DNA of 64,000 nucleotides from Heterocephalus glaber (lineage: Eukaryota; Chordata; Mammalia; Rodentia; Bathyergidae). Shown one piece after another: positions 24,001 through 39,000 of this stretch; the stretch's first letter is position 1, and every line of letters begins with the position of its first letter. A model generated the notes under the pieces. The model ran no database searches, was not told the origin of the DNA, and was given only the letters and a program-made list of their open reading frames with translations. The position numbers were made by a program, and so were the translations under genes. Where the stretch lies: assembly GCF_000247695.1 (NCBI RefSeq), contig NW_004624778.1:10648522-10712521 (forward strand). The letters run 5' to 3'.

Positions 24001-27000
24001 AAATGTTCATGGAAATAATACACTAGAGCAAAACAGTTACTGAAGCTTATCTCAATGACCAGGCGATAAAACTGCGAAGGTGGATAATGAAAACAAAGAT
24101 GGAGGGGAGGACAGTGAGTGTGGCTATTTTTCTTGACATTTTTCATATTTTCTCTTTTTGCTCATGCAACAAAGCTGTAATGTTCCAGGGTAGGGGATGA
24201 TCATTTTGTTGTAGAGATATGAACAAAATACCCTGCTAATTCTGAAGTCACTGGTGTTCCTCTCTTCAAAGCTCCAGGAGTTCACTCCAGAGCCCAGGAG
24301 TGAGCAGTGTTGATATTTTCACTATTCTCACATAGCCTTGTCACAACAAATACTTCTTAATCAACCATGGCTCCATCTACATTTTCCTGTTTCTATTTTT
24401 AAACTTCTGCAATTATGTTTCTTTTTGCAGTAGCACTGAGCTACATCCCCAGCCCTTTTTAATTTTGAGACAGAGTTGCTAAGGTGGAGGTTGCCCAGGT
24501 GTGACCTGAACTCATGATCCTCTTGCCTCAGCATCCCAGAGTGCTAGGACTGATTACAACAGGTGTGAGCTACATAATCACATTTTCTTGAACAAACATC
24601 ATAGGTTTCCCTGTAGTAATACTTTGGTGGCTTTTTCCTTTTGTGAACAGCTTGTTAAACAGTTCCGCTACCAGGCAAATGAGCTCACAGAGATATCTCT
24701 GAAATCTTTTATCTGTCATTTGATTTATAAGAGCCTGATGAAAATTCTTAGACAAGATTTCTGGTTATTATGTGCTATTAATTCCAAATTCAGCAGGTCC
24801 CTTTTGGGGGAGGGGCTGGAAGTGGACCTTTTCATTGCAACTGGAAAAGCCCCTTAAGTTCTCAAATGCAAAGGTATTCAACCCCACTCACAGCTCCAAA
24901 CTCTGTTCTTTCCTTAACTTGCCAAGACCACTAGTCACTCGATATACTGGATAGTGTACTATGAGAGACACAAGGGGCCAGTACAATGGCATCATTCTCA
25001 AAGAGCCCACAGAAGGAAAGAGCTCTGACAAGAGTCACATAGCTAGTCAGTGCAGAGCTGAGACCAGGACATGGGACACTGACCAGTCTCCTGTAGTCAT
25101 CATGCCATATGCGCTTATTCCTCTTTTCTTTTTCCTAAATTTATCTGACAGGCCATACATAATAAACCTAATTTTGTTATAGGAAACAGTTCTTATTTGA
25201 TCACTAAAAACGGAAAATGAAAAGATAAGGAAAGTGTCATACATTTAAAAAAAATGTTTTTAAATGCACACATAAACACAGTAGGTCAGACCACTAAGCT
25301 AGCCAGTTCCTAAAGAGATCAACTGCATCATCATACAGTGATACAAAATATAAAAGGTATTTTCACAAAGCACCACAATCCATGGTCCTGTGCTCCATTC
25401 CTGTGGGGAAATGCATGGTTATCTCTGGGTATTAAAACATCGCTGGCCTTGATCTTCCTAGCCTTGTACATCATGGGCACATCCCCAATTCTTTTTCCCT
25501 GTAATCCTAAACCCATTCCATTTTTGTTTTGTGTCAGGAAGAGCATTAAAGTGCCCAGGGCTCTGCCACTTCTGTAAAGGATACTCTTGGCAATTGTGAA
25601 CGCTACCATCTTTTTGAAAAAGCACATATACAAGATACCTACCGGTTTTTACTAAGACACCCAGCATGCCGGCGTTCTGAGCCCCACCAACATCATCCCT
25701 GCAATCCTGGAAAAGCATAAAGAAGGTACTTAGTCCAGGGTCTTCAGTCAACTTGCCAACAAACACCTTTGATGATACAGCAGGCTGGGATGGCCACCTG
25801 GAATCTTCTGGAGATTTTGTGTAATTTTTCAGTGAAAGAGGAGAAGATGTAAAAGGGATGACTTCATATGTAGCATTGTGAGGAAGTAAATCATGTTTGG
25901 AGAGGAAAGTGCCACCAAGGCAAAAGTTACACACTAGATTGAGGAACCCCAGTTCCTTATCACCGACAGCAGTGATGAGTCTTCATGCTTTGCCACACAT
26001 ATATCCATCATCTCTTCAAACAGAACATGGGAAAAGTATTCTATGCATATGACAGCTTGTGAGGTGAATAATCCAACTACTGTCAATAAATGAAGGAGAT
26101 TCAGAAGATAGCTTTTCTGTGGCCCATGTAATTATCCTTATATTCCATCCAACTGCCTACAACAGGTAAGATCAAGTCAAATAGAAGGATCACTTGCGCC
26201 CAAGAGTCTGAAGTCAAGTTTGGGCAACATAGTGATACCTTGTCTCAAAAAACCAAATCAAGGGCCAGGGATGTAGCTCAGTGGCACTGCGCCTGTCTCA
26301 CAAGTGCCAAGGTCCTGAGTTAGAGCCCTGGTACCAGAAAAAAAAAAACAAATCAAAAGCGCGCGCAGGCGCACGTGTGTGTGTGTGTGTGTGTGAGACA
26401 GAGAGAGACAGAGGGAGAGAGAGAGAGAGAATGCCTATAATGATAAATGTAAGGTAATTAAAAATCCAACGTCTGAAACAAACATTAAGAAAAATCAACC
26501 CTGCCACCTCATACTTATAAGCAGAATTCATTCAGATCATGCTTGAAGAACATTTTGGCCTTAAAAATCATTAATATTGCTCAGTAACAGCTTGTGGAAT
26601 TGAGTCTCAGAATTTCAAAATCTTCATCCAAGGTTTAACTTAAAACCTTTTCTGTTATAACTAAATATTCCCTGTTGAAGAAGTGGGGATGAGGAGAGAG
26701 AGAAAGAGGAAAAAGGGAAATGAAGTAAAGTGCATGAGGCAAAGGAGGAGAGACTGCCACTTTCTTGGATGACACACAACCTGCCATACATCTGAACAAC
26801 TGTCTCATGCCCCTCCTTCCTCCTCATCTGCCTCAGTCCTGGCATCTCTTGCAATAAAGAATTCTGGCTTCAGATAACCATTGCTTCACAGACATTTCTT
26901 TAGCAAAGTCAGCTATAGGATTTTCAAGAGAAAAAGGTGGGAGTGAAAACATGGAAAATATGACTGTGTTCAATGATTATCATACTGATTTTATATGAGT

Positions 27001-30000
27001 GATTATAGAAACAGATGACATCAGGAGGACTGGGATAACATTTCCATCACTACAAGAAAGCTGGGAGGAGCCAGGTGTCGTGACATATAACTATAATCCC
27101 AGCACTCTGGAGGCTGAGGGAGAAGGATCATGAGTTCAAGGCCAGCCTGGGCTACTGGGCTATATATACAGTGGGACCCTGTAAAAAGAAAAAGAAAGAA
27201 AAAAAGAAAACGAAAAGGGGTCAAGAGATGGCAGGGTGAATGAAAGAAGCAATTAAGATGTGTTATGTACATGTAGTAACTTCACACAAGGAATGTAAAC
27301 ATTATGTACTACACACAGTACTGATAAACTAAAATTTAAAAAACAAAAGCTAGGAGAGAGTCCAGATCCTGAGGTCTACTTCCAGCTGTACTGCTAATCA
27401 GCCATGGTAATAGGTAGGAGATATACCTTCCTAAGCTTTAGTTTTCTAGTCTATAAAATGAAGGAGTTTGGACAGGACAATCTTGATAGTCACTTCCAGG
27501 CTCTCATGTTATTTAAAAACTGAAATAAGCCCTTACCACCTTACCATAAGGCATGTATCCAGCTTTTTTCCCATCATGACATACATAAGAAATAATGTTT
27601 GCCCCATACACAGGAGCAAACTGACAAAGTGCTCAGAGCCATAGGTGAGTAGGGCTTCTAAACATCCCAGGCAGAGCCCTAGAAGAGGTTGAGGTGATTA
27701 ATATCTTTAGCTACTTGTGACACAATGATTGAGAAATTCTTCCATAAAGCATAAGCTTAGGAAAAGTAATGGCAGAATTTTTTAGGTATAGGTTGTTCTC
27801 TGCATAAGTAATATTCAAAAAATTTTAGATTTGTATAGGGGTTTCCTTCAGAAAGACATATAAAACATTTAACTGACTTACAATATAGTTTAAAAATTAT
27901 ATATGTCCCATCGCTCTATGGAAAATGTCAGAAACAATAAAAAATTTGGTTATTTAGAAGAACGCCACTAAACAGTGACAGGAAAGCTTGCTTTACTTAC
28001 TACTCTCTTTCCTGTAAGTAATAGATACTCTGCTTTCCTACAATCGTGTTTTGAAGCTGGCTCTCCCAGTGTGATAGGGGAGTTCAGGGCATTGCCTGTG
28101 CTTTTACTTACATCTCCTATCATGACAGCTTCCTCAGGTTCACAGCCAGTGCCCCGCAATGCTTCCAGAAAGAATGTCTTCTCCGGTTTTCCCACTACTA
28201 TGGCTTTGGTATCTGTGGCATACTCTAGAGCGGTCACAAATGGTCCAGGCCCCAAGGCTAAGCCATCTTTCCTTTTGTAATACCTGGCTTTGTGGATCGC
28301 TATCAGAGGTGCCCCATCCAGGAGTAACCTAGAGAGACCAAGAAAATGGAAACTGGCTAAAAGCAAGGCTTTTATAACTGAGAAAGTGGTTTTATTCGCA
28401 TCCACAGAAACAAATAGTTTCTTATTAACTTTTAATGACTTGCTGTCTTCTAATGAATTCACAAAGAACTACCGGGAATTACACTCAGCTACACTAAAGA
28501 AAGGTGATAGATTATTAAATTTGGGATTGCTTCAACCTTTTACCTTTAGTGGTTTCAGACACTTTACCCAAATCACCAGGGAAAGAGAATTAAAAGAACT
28601 AAAGCTAAATAAGGCACTCGAGGGAAGAAGCTTAACTTAATGAGACGAGTTGTTTCAACTTTCCCTAATGGTAAGCAGGAGGCTCCTGGGCCTCTGACAA
28701 TACTACATGACTACTGCCACAGTGACATACAAAATGCAGTACTGAAATAATTGGATCCCTGTTTCCTCTATTCCAAAATATAAGTTTCTTTTCACTTCAG
28801 GAATTTAATAGAGTGTTTTAGAGTTTCTGTTTGTAATTTTACCTCTTCACGCTAGCTTTTGACTGCTTTTGACAGTTTGCACATCAACCCATCTTTCCAA
28901 AGCACACACTACAGCTTAAGGGAGAGTCTACATTCAAATCCCAAAACAGGGCTGACTACACTCTCATGCCAAACAAGAGGCACAGAGTGTTTTCCATCAG
29001 TTTGATAACCAAATACTACATGTAGCTAAGCATAATCTCAGTGACTCAAGCATAACATAGTAACTCTCCATGAACTTAATACTTTCTGATCCTCACCTCC
29101 CCAAATCTGCCACCCACCTCAACAAAGAAGCCTTTACTCACACAGCAGTAGTCACACATGGTTTATTATCTAATGGAATGTGGAATATGATGCATATCTT
29201 AAACTGCTTTTAACTCATGTAATAAATGACCTACTAGCTTAATTTACCTTAACTCATCTACTTAGTTAAAATATTTAGTATGTCCATGGAGGAAGAATTC
29301 ATCACATCTTACCCTTCACAATTATGAGTAATTAAGTGTTCAACCATGAAACTGCTAAATTATTCTTGTCAGTGGGCATGGAAATAACTTCCTGTGGGAG
29401 TTACAGAATTCAGACATTTATGATTAAATATTTTATTAAGTAAAAACCAATACTGGACAATTACAGGGACTTCTAGTTATTATAAAGTGCTCACAGCACA
29501 AGACTAATCCTTCAAATTTACTTACCAATACAAACACATATTTATTTCTGAAAACAAATCTTGAAATATAGCAATAGGAAACCTGCAAAGCTCCTGTTGG
29601 CTTTAAAGAACCACAGCTGATAGCAAAGAGATATCAATGGGTGATTCATCTATTCCCTTCTTCTACACTGTACCATGGAACTGGGATTCTTTATGCAACA
29701 GACCTCAAAATTGCTTTCCACTTACATAGCCAAACTAAAAACTCATTTGATCTAGCTTTGTTAATATTTTATTATGTAGTAACTGGGGATAAGACTTATC
29801 AGCTTGATTGATGTGTATACTCAATTCCCAGGCAGTACTTATTGGCTTCCCTGGCAGGACTGAACCTGTAAGTTCCTCTATATTTCTCTAAGTGGGAAGT
29901 GGTTCCGCACTAGGCTAGCAAGATGTACATCTCAGGAAAATGGCTCCTGCCTGTACACTTTTCTCTGCACAAGGCAAGCATCACTGAATCTTCAAAGAGC

Positions 30001-33000
30001 TGAGGTATACCTAGGATGGACAGAAAGGGACACACTGTCTAGGACACAGATTAAAAGATCTTTTATAGTTAAATATTTTTTTAAATATCAAAAATAGCTG
30101 AGCATAGTATTATATGCCTATATTTCCAGTATTTGGGAAGCTTGAGGCAGGAGAATTACTAAGTTTAATGTCACCCTGGGCTACATAGGGAGTATAAGCC
30201 AGCATGAACTATATAACAAGACCCTGTCTCAAAAAGCAAAAAAAGACCTCTAAAACTTGGGGTGGTTTCATACTTACTAGACAGGAGACAAAGTTTGTTT
30301 TTTCTAACATCAGAAATAACACATCAGCAGGAAATTTTCTAAAACTTTCTAACTACAATGGAAAAGGGCAAATGAAGGCCCAGTATCAAAATCTAACTGT
30401 AAATTCCAGGAAGGCAAAAAAAACACCTCAGGCAAGCTGGGCATGGGGCACACTCTAATTCCAGCAAGCTGGGAAGCTGAGGCAAGACAATTCTAAGGTC
30501 AAACCCAAGTTGAATTTTCAAATGAGACCATCCAGAGATGCTTGTTGAACTGAATCACACCAACCAGGGAGAGCTAGAGCCAGTATGGGAACCTGGAACA
30601 TCTATAAACTACTACATCACTCTTCGAAATAAACTATGCTATCTTTCTTTGATTTAGAAATAAAGCTATTTACTATTACCACTTCTATTTAGTACCATAC
30701 TGGAGGTTCCAAGAGTGCAATAAAGAAAAAGAAATAAAAAATTTAAAATTATAAGGATATAAAATTGTTATTATTTGTAGATGGCACAACTGTCTATATA
30801 GAAAATGTAACACAAAAGATTCCATAAATAAATCATTAGAATCAGCAAGTGCATATAAGATGGTTGCTGGATACAAGGTTAATATACAAACACCTAATGA
30901 AATTTATATGTATTAGCAATTAAAAATAAAATTTAACAAAATATATTTACAATACCATCAAAACCCACAAATTACAAGGATTAGCAAAAAATGCCTAACA
31001 TCCATCCTTTAAAAGCTACAAAATCTTGATGGGAGAATATAAAAAAGAAAAACCTAAATAAATGAAAATATATTTCATTCTTGTAACACATCAGTCATAA
31101 CACATTATGACTGGAATACACATATTCAGATGCAAATTTTACCCAAATCCAAAGATTCAATAAAGTATCAAGCTCACAAGGAAGACTTGTTGGGGAGGGG
31201 AGTGGAAATTAAGTTCGAAAATCTATATGGAAGTACAAATAATAAAGAACAGCTAAGACAGTCTTAAAGAAAAGTAAGGTTGCAGGGTGTACACTATCAA
31301 ATATAAAGAGTTTTAAAACTACAGTAATCAAGATAGTGTGGATAAGGAATCTAGAAACAAAGCCATCTATACAGTCACCCAATTTATGTCAAAAGCAAAA
31401 CTGCAATTCAGTGGAGGAAAGAATGGGTCTTTGCAATAAATACTGCTGAAACAATGAATATATGTGAGGAAAAATGAATACTCTTCATACTATTCACAAA
31501 AATTCAAATAGTTCCTACATCGAGCTGTTACATGTACAACAATAAAGTTCACAGAAGAAAGATTTGAATGGGCACATAACAAATGAAGATATTCAATGGC
31601 CAAGAAGTACATAAAAAGGTATCAACAACCTCATCAGAGAAATACAAATTAAAATTCACCAAGATACCACTATATGCACCAAACAGAATAGCTATAATTA
31701 CACAGGCTGTCAATATTCTGGTGGAGCAAATGAACTTTCATTTGTAGCTAGTGAGAATCTATAACTTGGTACAGTCATTTTGGAAAACTACTTGGCAATA
31801 TTTACTAAGGCTAAACTACTGTCTATCCTATTATCTAACAATTTCACTTCTAGATCTATACCCAAGAGAAATGAATGCATATGTCTCCAAAAGACATGTA
31901 AAAGAATATTTATGGCAGCTTTATTCACAACAGCAAAATTGGAAACCACACAAATGCTTATTAACAGCGGAATAAATAAATTGAAAAAAATCTATACAAG
32001 AAACTACTATCACATAACAATGAAGAAAAGAAACAAAACAAAGTATTGCTACATGTAACAACTTTGATAACTCTCAAAAAATAGTAAAAGGCTACACATT
32101 ATATTATTGTATGAGTTTGTTCATTTGAAGATCAAGAACTAAGAGCAGTGGTTACCTTAGAGAAAGAAAGGCAGTGACTAGCAAAGGAAGCCCTCCTGGG
32201 TGCTGGATTGTTCTTTACATAACCACAGTGGGGGTTACGTAGGTGTATCTGTGTGTAAAATTCTGTTGAGTTGTATACTTACAAATTGTATACTTTACTG
32301 TGTATGTTACATTGCAATTTAGAAAAATCAGTAACAGAATATGTTTTAGCTGCTTATTCCCTCTGAAACTTTTATTCAGAGTAGCAAGAGTTACCTTGAT
32401 CATAACGGAACATTTCCAAATTACCAAACAGCCACTAGCTGACCCTCAATTCTGTATTCCATGATTTTTAAATCTGTGCATTATGTTCTTCTGCTGTATA
32501 TACTATACTAATGGAATGCTTTAAATAACTCAAGTTCTTAAGTTTTAAAACCATTTCTTATCTCCAATGTGTTTATTTTTATTATCTGGACTTTATTAAG
32601 AAGACTGCATAGCACTTAGCCCTTTCAAAAATGGAAAAATCTCACAAAAATATTTCTAATTTGAACCACGATATCATATTGTTCTTATACTACTCATGCT
32701 CATGGCTCTAAGTACTGAGAAAGTATTCTGGCGTTACAGTACAAACACAATAAAAAGAGAGGCCATTATTTTTTTCTCTTTTTCCTTTACTAAAGAATTA
32801 AACATCCTGGCATAATTAAACTTGTTATTTTTTCTTAAGAAAGAGATGCCCCCAAGCATCTATTCAACATTCAATAAAAGCCATTTATAGTAATAAGAGT
32901 CTCCCCACCCCCCCAAAAAATACCAAAATCTACACACCTCTGATCTTTGGAAGACCTTGATACCCTGTGACAATTATAGAAGTGACCTCATTAATAAAGC

Positions 33001-36000
33001 TTCAAAACATTATTCTTAAACTAGCTTCATTTATGAATTTAAATGTAAACTTGTGATGCCCTCTATCTCAGGTAACGACATTCTAATAAGCTTCTCTAGA
33101 AGCTGAAGAACAGTTGCTCTAATTTCAAGAAAAAAAATCTCAAACTATTCCTAGGTTAAGTAATTTCAAGCAGTATTTTTCAAAACTCTTTTGACCTTGC
33201 CACTATACTTCTAGTAAAATAAATCTTAAGGAAAAAATCACATTGCCCAACAAATATGTTCTCAGAAATTTAAAACTAATTCAAAAACCTGGAAATAACT
33301 GCAATACAAAACTCATAGCTAAATAATTTGCTGCTTCTTAAAATAAAATTATGTTCTAGGAATCAAACATGTTTTAGAATAATGCTTAAGATTAGAAAAT
33401 ATGCACAATATATTTTTGTTTTGTTTTGTTTTTGTTTATGGCGCTGTGGAATGAACCAAGGGCCTCATACAGTCCAAGCGAGTGGTTTACCATGGAACCA
33501 CATCCCCAACCCTTGCTGAGGGTTTCAAAAGTGGGGGGTACTGCATAGTACTATAACAGGGTCTACATTCTCACTTTCGTATAAACATCTATGTGCACAG
33601 AAACAAACTAGCTACATGCCAATATGATAACTGTGGTTCTTTTTAGGTAGCAAGATTTGCTAATTTTTATTCCTTTTTCAGCATTTAAAATTTTCCATGA
33701 TGAACATATATTATTTTTGTGGTTACGTATTTTTTCATCTTGTTAGTACTAAATTCAGATTAGGCTATTAAAGTTGTCTATTTGCCTACATAGTCTTCCT
33801 CCTAACAGTGATCATCAAATTTAATTATAACTGATCTGTTACTTAAACGCTCAAGCTTTGGGTTTCTAACTCAGATCAGAAGGTTAAAAAAAACTTGCTA
33901 TAAGCTAATAATACTGCTGTGAAAATCAATTAACTAAAGCTATGGATATTCATATGATGAATCACATATTACTTCTAGCGAAGAAAGCAAACTGAATGTA
34001 AACAGTACAAAACATACAAATACTATATAATGTTTAGGAATACTTACATGTTACTATAAGTATAAAAAATATATAAAACAGGAACACTAAATTCATAATC
34101 TTATTACCTACGGATCCTAGGTAAGTTTTCCTGAGTGAAAACTTATAGGTATTATATTTGCAGGGGCTAACAAATGTATGGATAATTTCTGCATCTTAAT
34201 ATGATGCATCTTTTAAATCTTAACAATGGTTGTCTCTTTTAGCATTAGGTAAAAGGGAAAAGCTACCAGTGGCCCTTAGGGTTTGAATGGTTTTTTTTTT
34301 TTTTTTTTTTTTTGGTACCAGGGATCGAACTTGGGTCCTTGCACTTACAAGGCAGGCGCCGGAACCACTGAGCTAAATCCCTGGCCCCAAGGTTTGAATA
34401 TTTTTAAGACAATCTAAATCCAAATCATATTTATTCCTTAAAACTGGTTCATTTCCTTTACCAAAGTTAATTATTTAAAATCATTCTCAATTTCATTCAA
34501 GTATTTAAGACACATTTATATATGTGCTAAATAGTACATATACACTGTACCATGAGGGGGCTTCCCATTAAAGACACAGTAAATGAGTCAGTATAATATG
34601 AAGGTTGATATCTGCCTTCATGCATCATGTCCTTGAAACTGGCATTCAAGGAAGCTAAGCAATGGGCTTTAACATTCAATATTTACTCTCATTATCAAGC
34701 TGAACAGTAATTTAATTAGTGGTTTGTTTGAGATGTGTATATTTGCCACATAAAATCCAAACAACTGTAGTTACTGGCTGAACAGTATAGTCTCCGTGGA
34801 AACATCAATATGCAAAAAAGGGCAAGACCTAAAATCTTTGTCAACTCTCTATCCAGCTGTTAAAGTACATTTGTGAAATTAGAGTTGACCTATAAGTAGT
34901 ACACTGTAATGGCTTAAAATGCAGTGTTTAAAAAATCGATATAGTTAGGAAAGTATACTAATTAGATAGCATCCCAGCAATTACATTCAGTATTATGTCA
35001 ATATGCATTTTTATTACCCCATGTCTAGTATTTATCTAAGACAGAGACCTTCCAACTTCCTATTAAATATGTCCTTTCCAAGTTACCAGCTAAAACCAGT
35101 CAATACCTTCTTCTTGAATTGTGTGGTTAAAGGAATTAAGAAAATGTAGCAGGGGTAAATTTAGAAGAAATAATTTGGGATCTCTATTTCAAATGAATAC
35201 TTACTTGGTATAAATTGTAGACCTTATTTAGGGAGCAGATAGGATAACCCCTACTAAGAAACTGAAGCAGGATAACTGAAGCAGGTGAAGCAAAATAAAT
35301 TTTAGTATTATATATTCTGAAGTATATTTTCAAGCAATCTGGCATACTAGTAGTGGATGTCCAGATAACAACTACAGTGAATGAATTTTTTTTTTTGGTA
35401 CTGGGGATCAAACTCAGGAACTTGCGCTTATGAGGCAGGCGTGGTGCCACTGAGCTTAAATCCCTGGCCCTACAGTGAATGAATTTTAAACAAAGGCTTG
35501 AGCATCATAGCTACTGAGAGAGCCACAAATGAAAGTATATTATGTAGTTGTGGATTCCATTAAACAAGGGATCTAAATGACCATGCACATGTAGAAAAAG
35601 TGGCTGTCCTCAAAGGGCTATTTGTGGCCACACAGTATTTTATTTTATTTTTTCCCCATTAAGTTTATTGGTTACATTTTAGGTATAAAAAACAGTTACA
35701 TTCATCATTGGGATCTTGTACCTTTACATGAGTATCTTGGTTCTTATTTTTTCCCCTTCCCCTGCCCTCCCTTCACCCCCTCCACCCTACCCTATTTACA
35801 AAGACTTTATTTCCATTGTTTTCCTTTTCTCATATTTTTTCTTTTCCCTTCTTTCCTTTCCCCTACCCCTCCCACTTCCCCTGCTCCTTCAGACCTTTTC
35901 TTCCTATTACACAATATCAATTATACATTGCTATAATTATAATATAAAGATCTTGGTGACATGACCACAGATTTTACAGAATTTAAAAGGATATAAAAAG

Positions 36001-39000
36001 CATATTACAAAAATCTTTTTTGAAATAAATTTGACAACTGCTAAGAAGTACCTTGGAAGACAAATTAATGAAACTAACTCTGGAGGAAATATAAAATTTC
36101 AATAGCACCTATTAAAGAAAGTATATTCCTAGCTTGAAAACCTACCTATATGACAACAGCAGGCTCATATACATTTTAACTGATAAATTATATCAAACAT
36201 TTAAAGCAGAAAAAAGAAGGGACACTTCTCCCCTCATTTTAGGAACTCAACATTGTGCTAATCCTGAAACTGGATAGATAATAGAAAAAAGTATGAACAT
36301 AGATAGAAATTTGTTTAACAAAACAAACTATTAGAAGTCAGATCTGGCAGGATGTAGAAAGTGGTTTTGTTATAGGGATGGCAGTGTTGGTTCAGCATTG
36401 GAAGATCCACCCCCAAAAGTTATCGTCTGAACAGAGGAAAGGAAAAAGCCATATGATCCTGTCACTAGTTGGAGAAAAAGTATTGGACTAAATTCTACAG
36501 CTGTTCATGGTAAAAGCTATCAGGAGCCTAGAAGTAGAACAGAACCTTCTCAACAGATCAAAGACATGTACTCCATACTTCCAGTGAGAACGCCTTATAT
36601 GAATGGAGAAGATACAATGCTTTCTCCCTAAGGTGGGGAACAAGGGCAGATATGCCCACTCTTCATCTGTCCATTAAACTTTGAAACATAGTCCCAAACC
36701 AAAATAGTCTGGCAATAAAATGACACAATTAGGATAGGATTGGCAAGGTAGAAGTAACACCTTTATATGCATACGAAATGATCATCTACAGAGAAAATAC
36801 TAAGAAATCTCTAGAAGCACCTAGAACTTGTATTTGAATTTAGCAGGATTAGAAAACACAAGGTATTTATAAAAATTCAGGTCTATGTATACTTGCTATA
36901 AATGAAGAACTGGATATTGAAATTTAAAAGTTATGTAGGAGTACAAAGGACCTAGAAAAGTAAAAAGAAAAAGAAAAAAAAACAGTGTTGGAAGACGTTT
37001 AGTACCTAATTTTAAGACTTCCTCTAACGCTACAGTAATCAAGGCAGTTTTGGTGTAAGGAAAGACATATAGATCATTTGGTCACACAGATTTTAGATGA
37101 GTAGTCATTTTCAAGATTGAAAAACGTGGCCCAATGTGTAAACCTGGCATTATGTTTTAAAGTTTCCTACAAATATTCTCGTTCTAGGACATATCTATCA
37201 AGAAAGGAATTCTTGCCAGACATGGTGGTACACATCTGCAATCCCAGGACTCTGGGAGGCTCAGGGAGGAGGATCTGAAGTTTTAGCCCAGCCTGGGCAG
37301 CTTAGTGACTGTTACAGTTTGTGTCTAGATGTCTCCCCAAAGCCTCATGAAGTCATAAGGCTTTTTCAGAGGTGGCTGAATCTAGAGCTGTGATGCCGGA
37401 ATTAAGGGCATGTGATTACTAAACCAGTACACCGATTGGTCTGGCATCGCCCTAATCCACTTAGTCTGGATAAGATAAAAAGGGCAGAAAAACACTTAAG
37501 GTTTCCTTGATGCTTTCCTACCTTTACTCCACCATCAACTGTTGCCCCTCTGCCACGTCACCCTGCCTTGGAGCCAGCCGATTGTGGACTGATACCTCCA
37601 TAAACTGTGAGCTAAATGAACCATTTCCCCTTTAACTTCTGGTGTTGGTGTTTTGTCTCAGCGTGAGAAAAATAACTAAGACAGTAACTTAGTGAGACTG
37701 TCTCAAAATTTACAATAAGGCCAGGCATGGTGGTGCATGCTTACAATCCCAGCACTTAGGAGGCTGTGGCAAGAGAATTACTATGAGTTCAAGGCCAGCC
37801 TAGACTGCATAGTGAGACCCTCTCTCAAAAACCAAAATAATACCAGAAATAAAAAAGGCATGAAGATCTGGCTCAGTGCAAAGGCCCTGAGTTCAACCCC
37901 CAGTACTGAAAAAAAATTCTATATAACATATAAGTTAGAATAATTCTTATGGATCCTTATACTGGTCACACAAATGATCTTTTATATATTCTTGCAGTTA
38001 AATACTAAAAATTAGGCTATTTAAATTTTTTTCTAAAAAGCGACTTCAGTATAACCCTATGCAAAATTTGAAAAATTTACTTGTCATTGATTCAAAAGTA
38101 AATTGCACTGGTCAGTGGTTAGACAAAAAAAAAAATAAAAAGCAAGATATAAAAAATGGAAATTTCAAAGGAAAAAGGCAATCTCACTCTAGTGCAGATC
38201 TGCAGGTAAATTCTGATCTTATTTATCTTACAAAGCATGAGAACAAGCATAAATCTTCCTTTTAGAAGCAGCAGCAAGAAGTTCACATAGATGAAATGCA
38301 TGTGCTGAGGATTTATAATATCTGATGTACTAACTGTGCTTCTACCAATAGCCACTGGAATATCTCCACTTGGATACCTCACAGGCCAAACAGCCCCCAT
38401 CACTCCTCACTTTCTAAAGCCCCAACAGTGCTCTCTACTTCACTTGCTTAGGATAGAAATCTGGATGTTCCCCATGACTCACCCTTCTTCTTCACCCTCA
38501 AATTCAATCATCCAGTAAGTCATGCGGACACTACCTGCAGCTGTCCTTCCTTACCCCTGCCACCAGTATTTCAGTGTGGACTGTCATTATCACTCATGGA
38601 ATAATCCAAGTGGCCAGAGAGCAAAACACATAAAACCTTATGTAACAAAGACTAAAGAAGGAAAAAAGGAGGGTACATTATCAGATAAAAAAATAGGTAA
38701 TTAGATTTACCGGAATGCTTGATTCAAAATTTGATAATGAAAATGTTCTGGTGCCAATCCTATAACCACAGCATTAGGATCATTTGTTTGTATTCCTGGG
38801 AATGGAAAAAAATAGAACTGTTAAAAAATGCAATTAAAACCAATGTCATATTTTGTAACAAAGTAGTTTTAGTCAATCAAGTGCACATTTTTGTTATAGC
38901 CATAATTTGAGGTTCAAGAGATGGAGGGAGAAGAAAGGATGAGGAGGGAGAGAAAGAGAGAGATATGGGAAAGGGAAGGGAAGGAGAGGTAAAGGGGAAG

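Larger units (their letters stand above)
21019..25642 (-). other. HDHD2 last intron
   Basis: Contains an L2-like piece (21800-21960), a MaLR-like LTR inserted in a B1-dID (21960-22560), a MIR 3' end (23270-23345) and a minus-strand dID-B1 (24425-24590). The rest shows no gene. Confidence 0.7.
25707..28111 (-). other. HDHD2 intron between fourth and fifth coding exons
   Basis: Holds a B1 fragment plus ID-like SINE plus GT/GA microsatellite (26175-26431), a B1 (27066-27200) and a MIR (27355-27510). No exon is seen. Confidence 0.7.
28329..38710 (-). other. HDHD2 intron between third and fourth coding exons
   Basis: A 10.4 kb repeat-rich intron. Contents are B1 elements at 30090 and 30434, a plus-strand old L1 at 30640-32330, ID-like SINEs at 33415, 34290 and 35390, an antisense L1 3' end at 35634-35960, L1 ORF2 remains at 35965-37150, and a B1 / LTR / B1 nest at 37210-37915. 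The intervals 28640-30090, 32430-33410 and 33520-34280 are AT-rich with nothing recognised. Confidence 0.7.

Noticed and set aside
31751..32058. Two overlapping open frames of 74 and 92 residues
   Set aside because: They lie in an old L1 3' region and read as L1-derived sequence.
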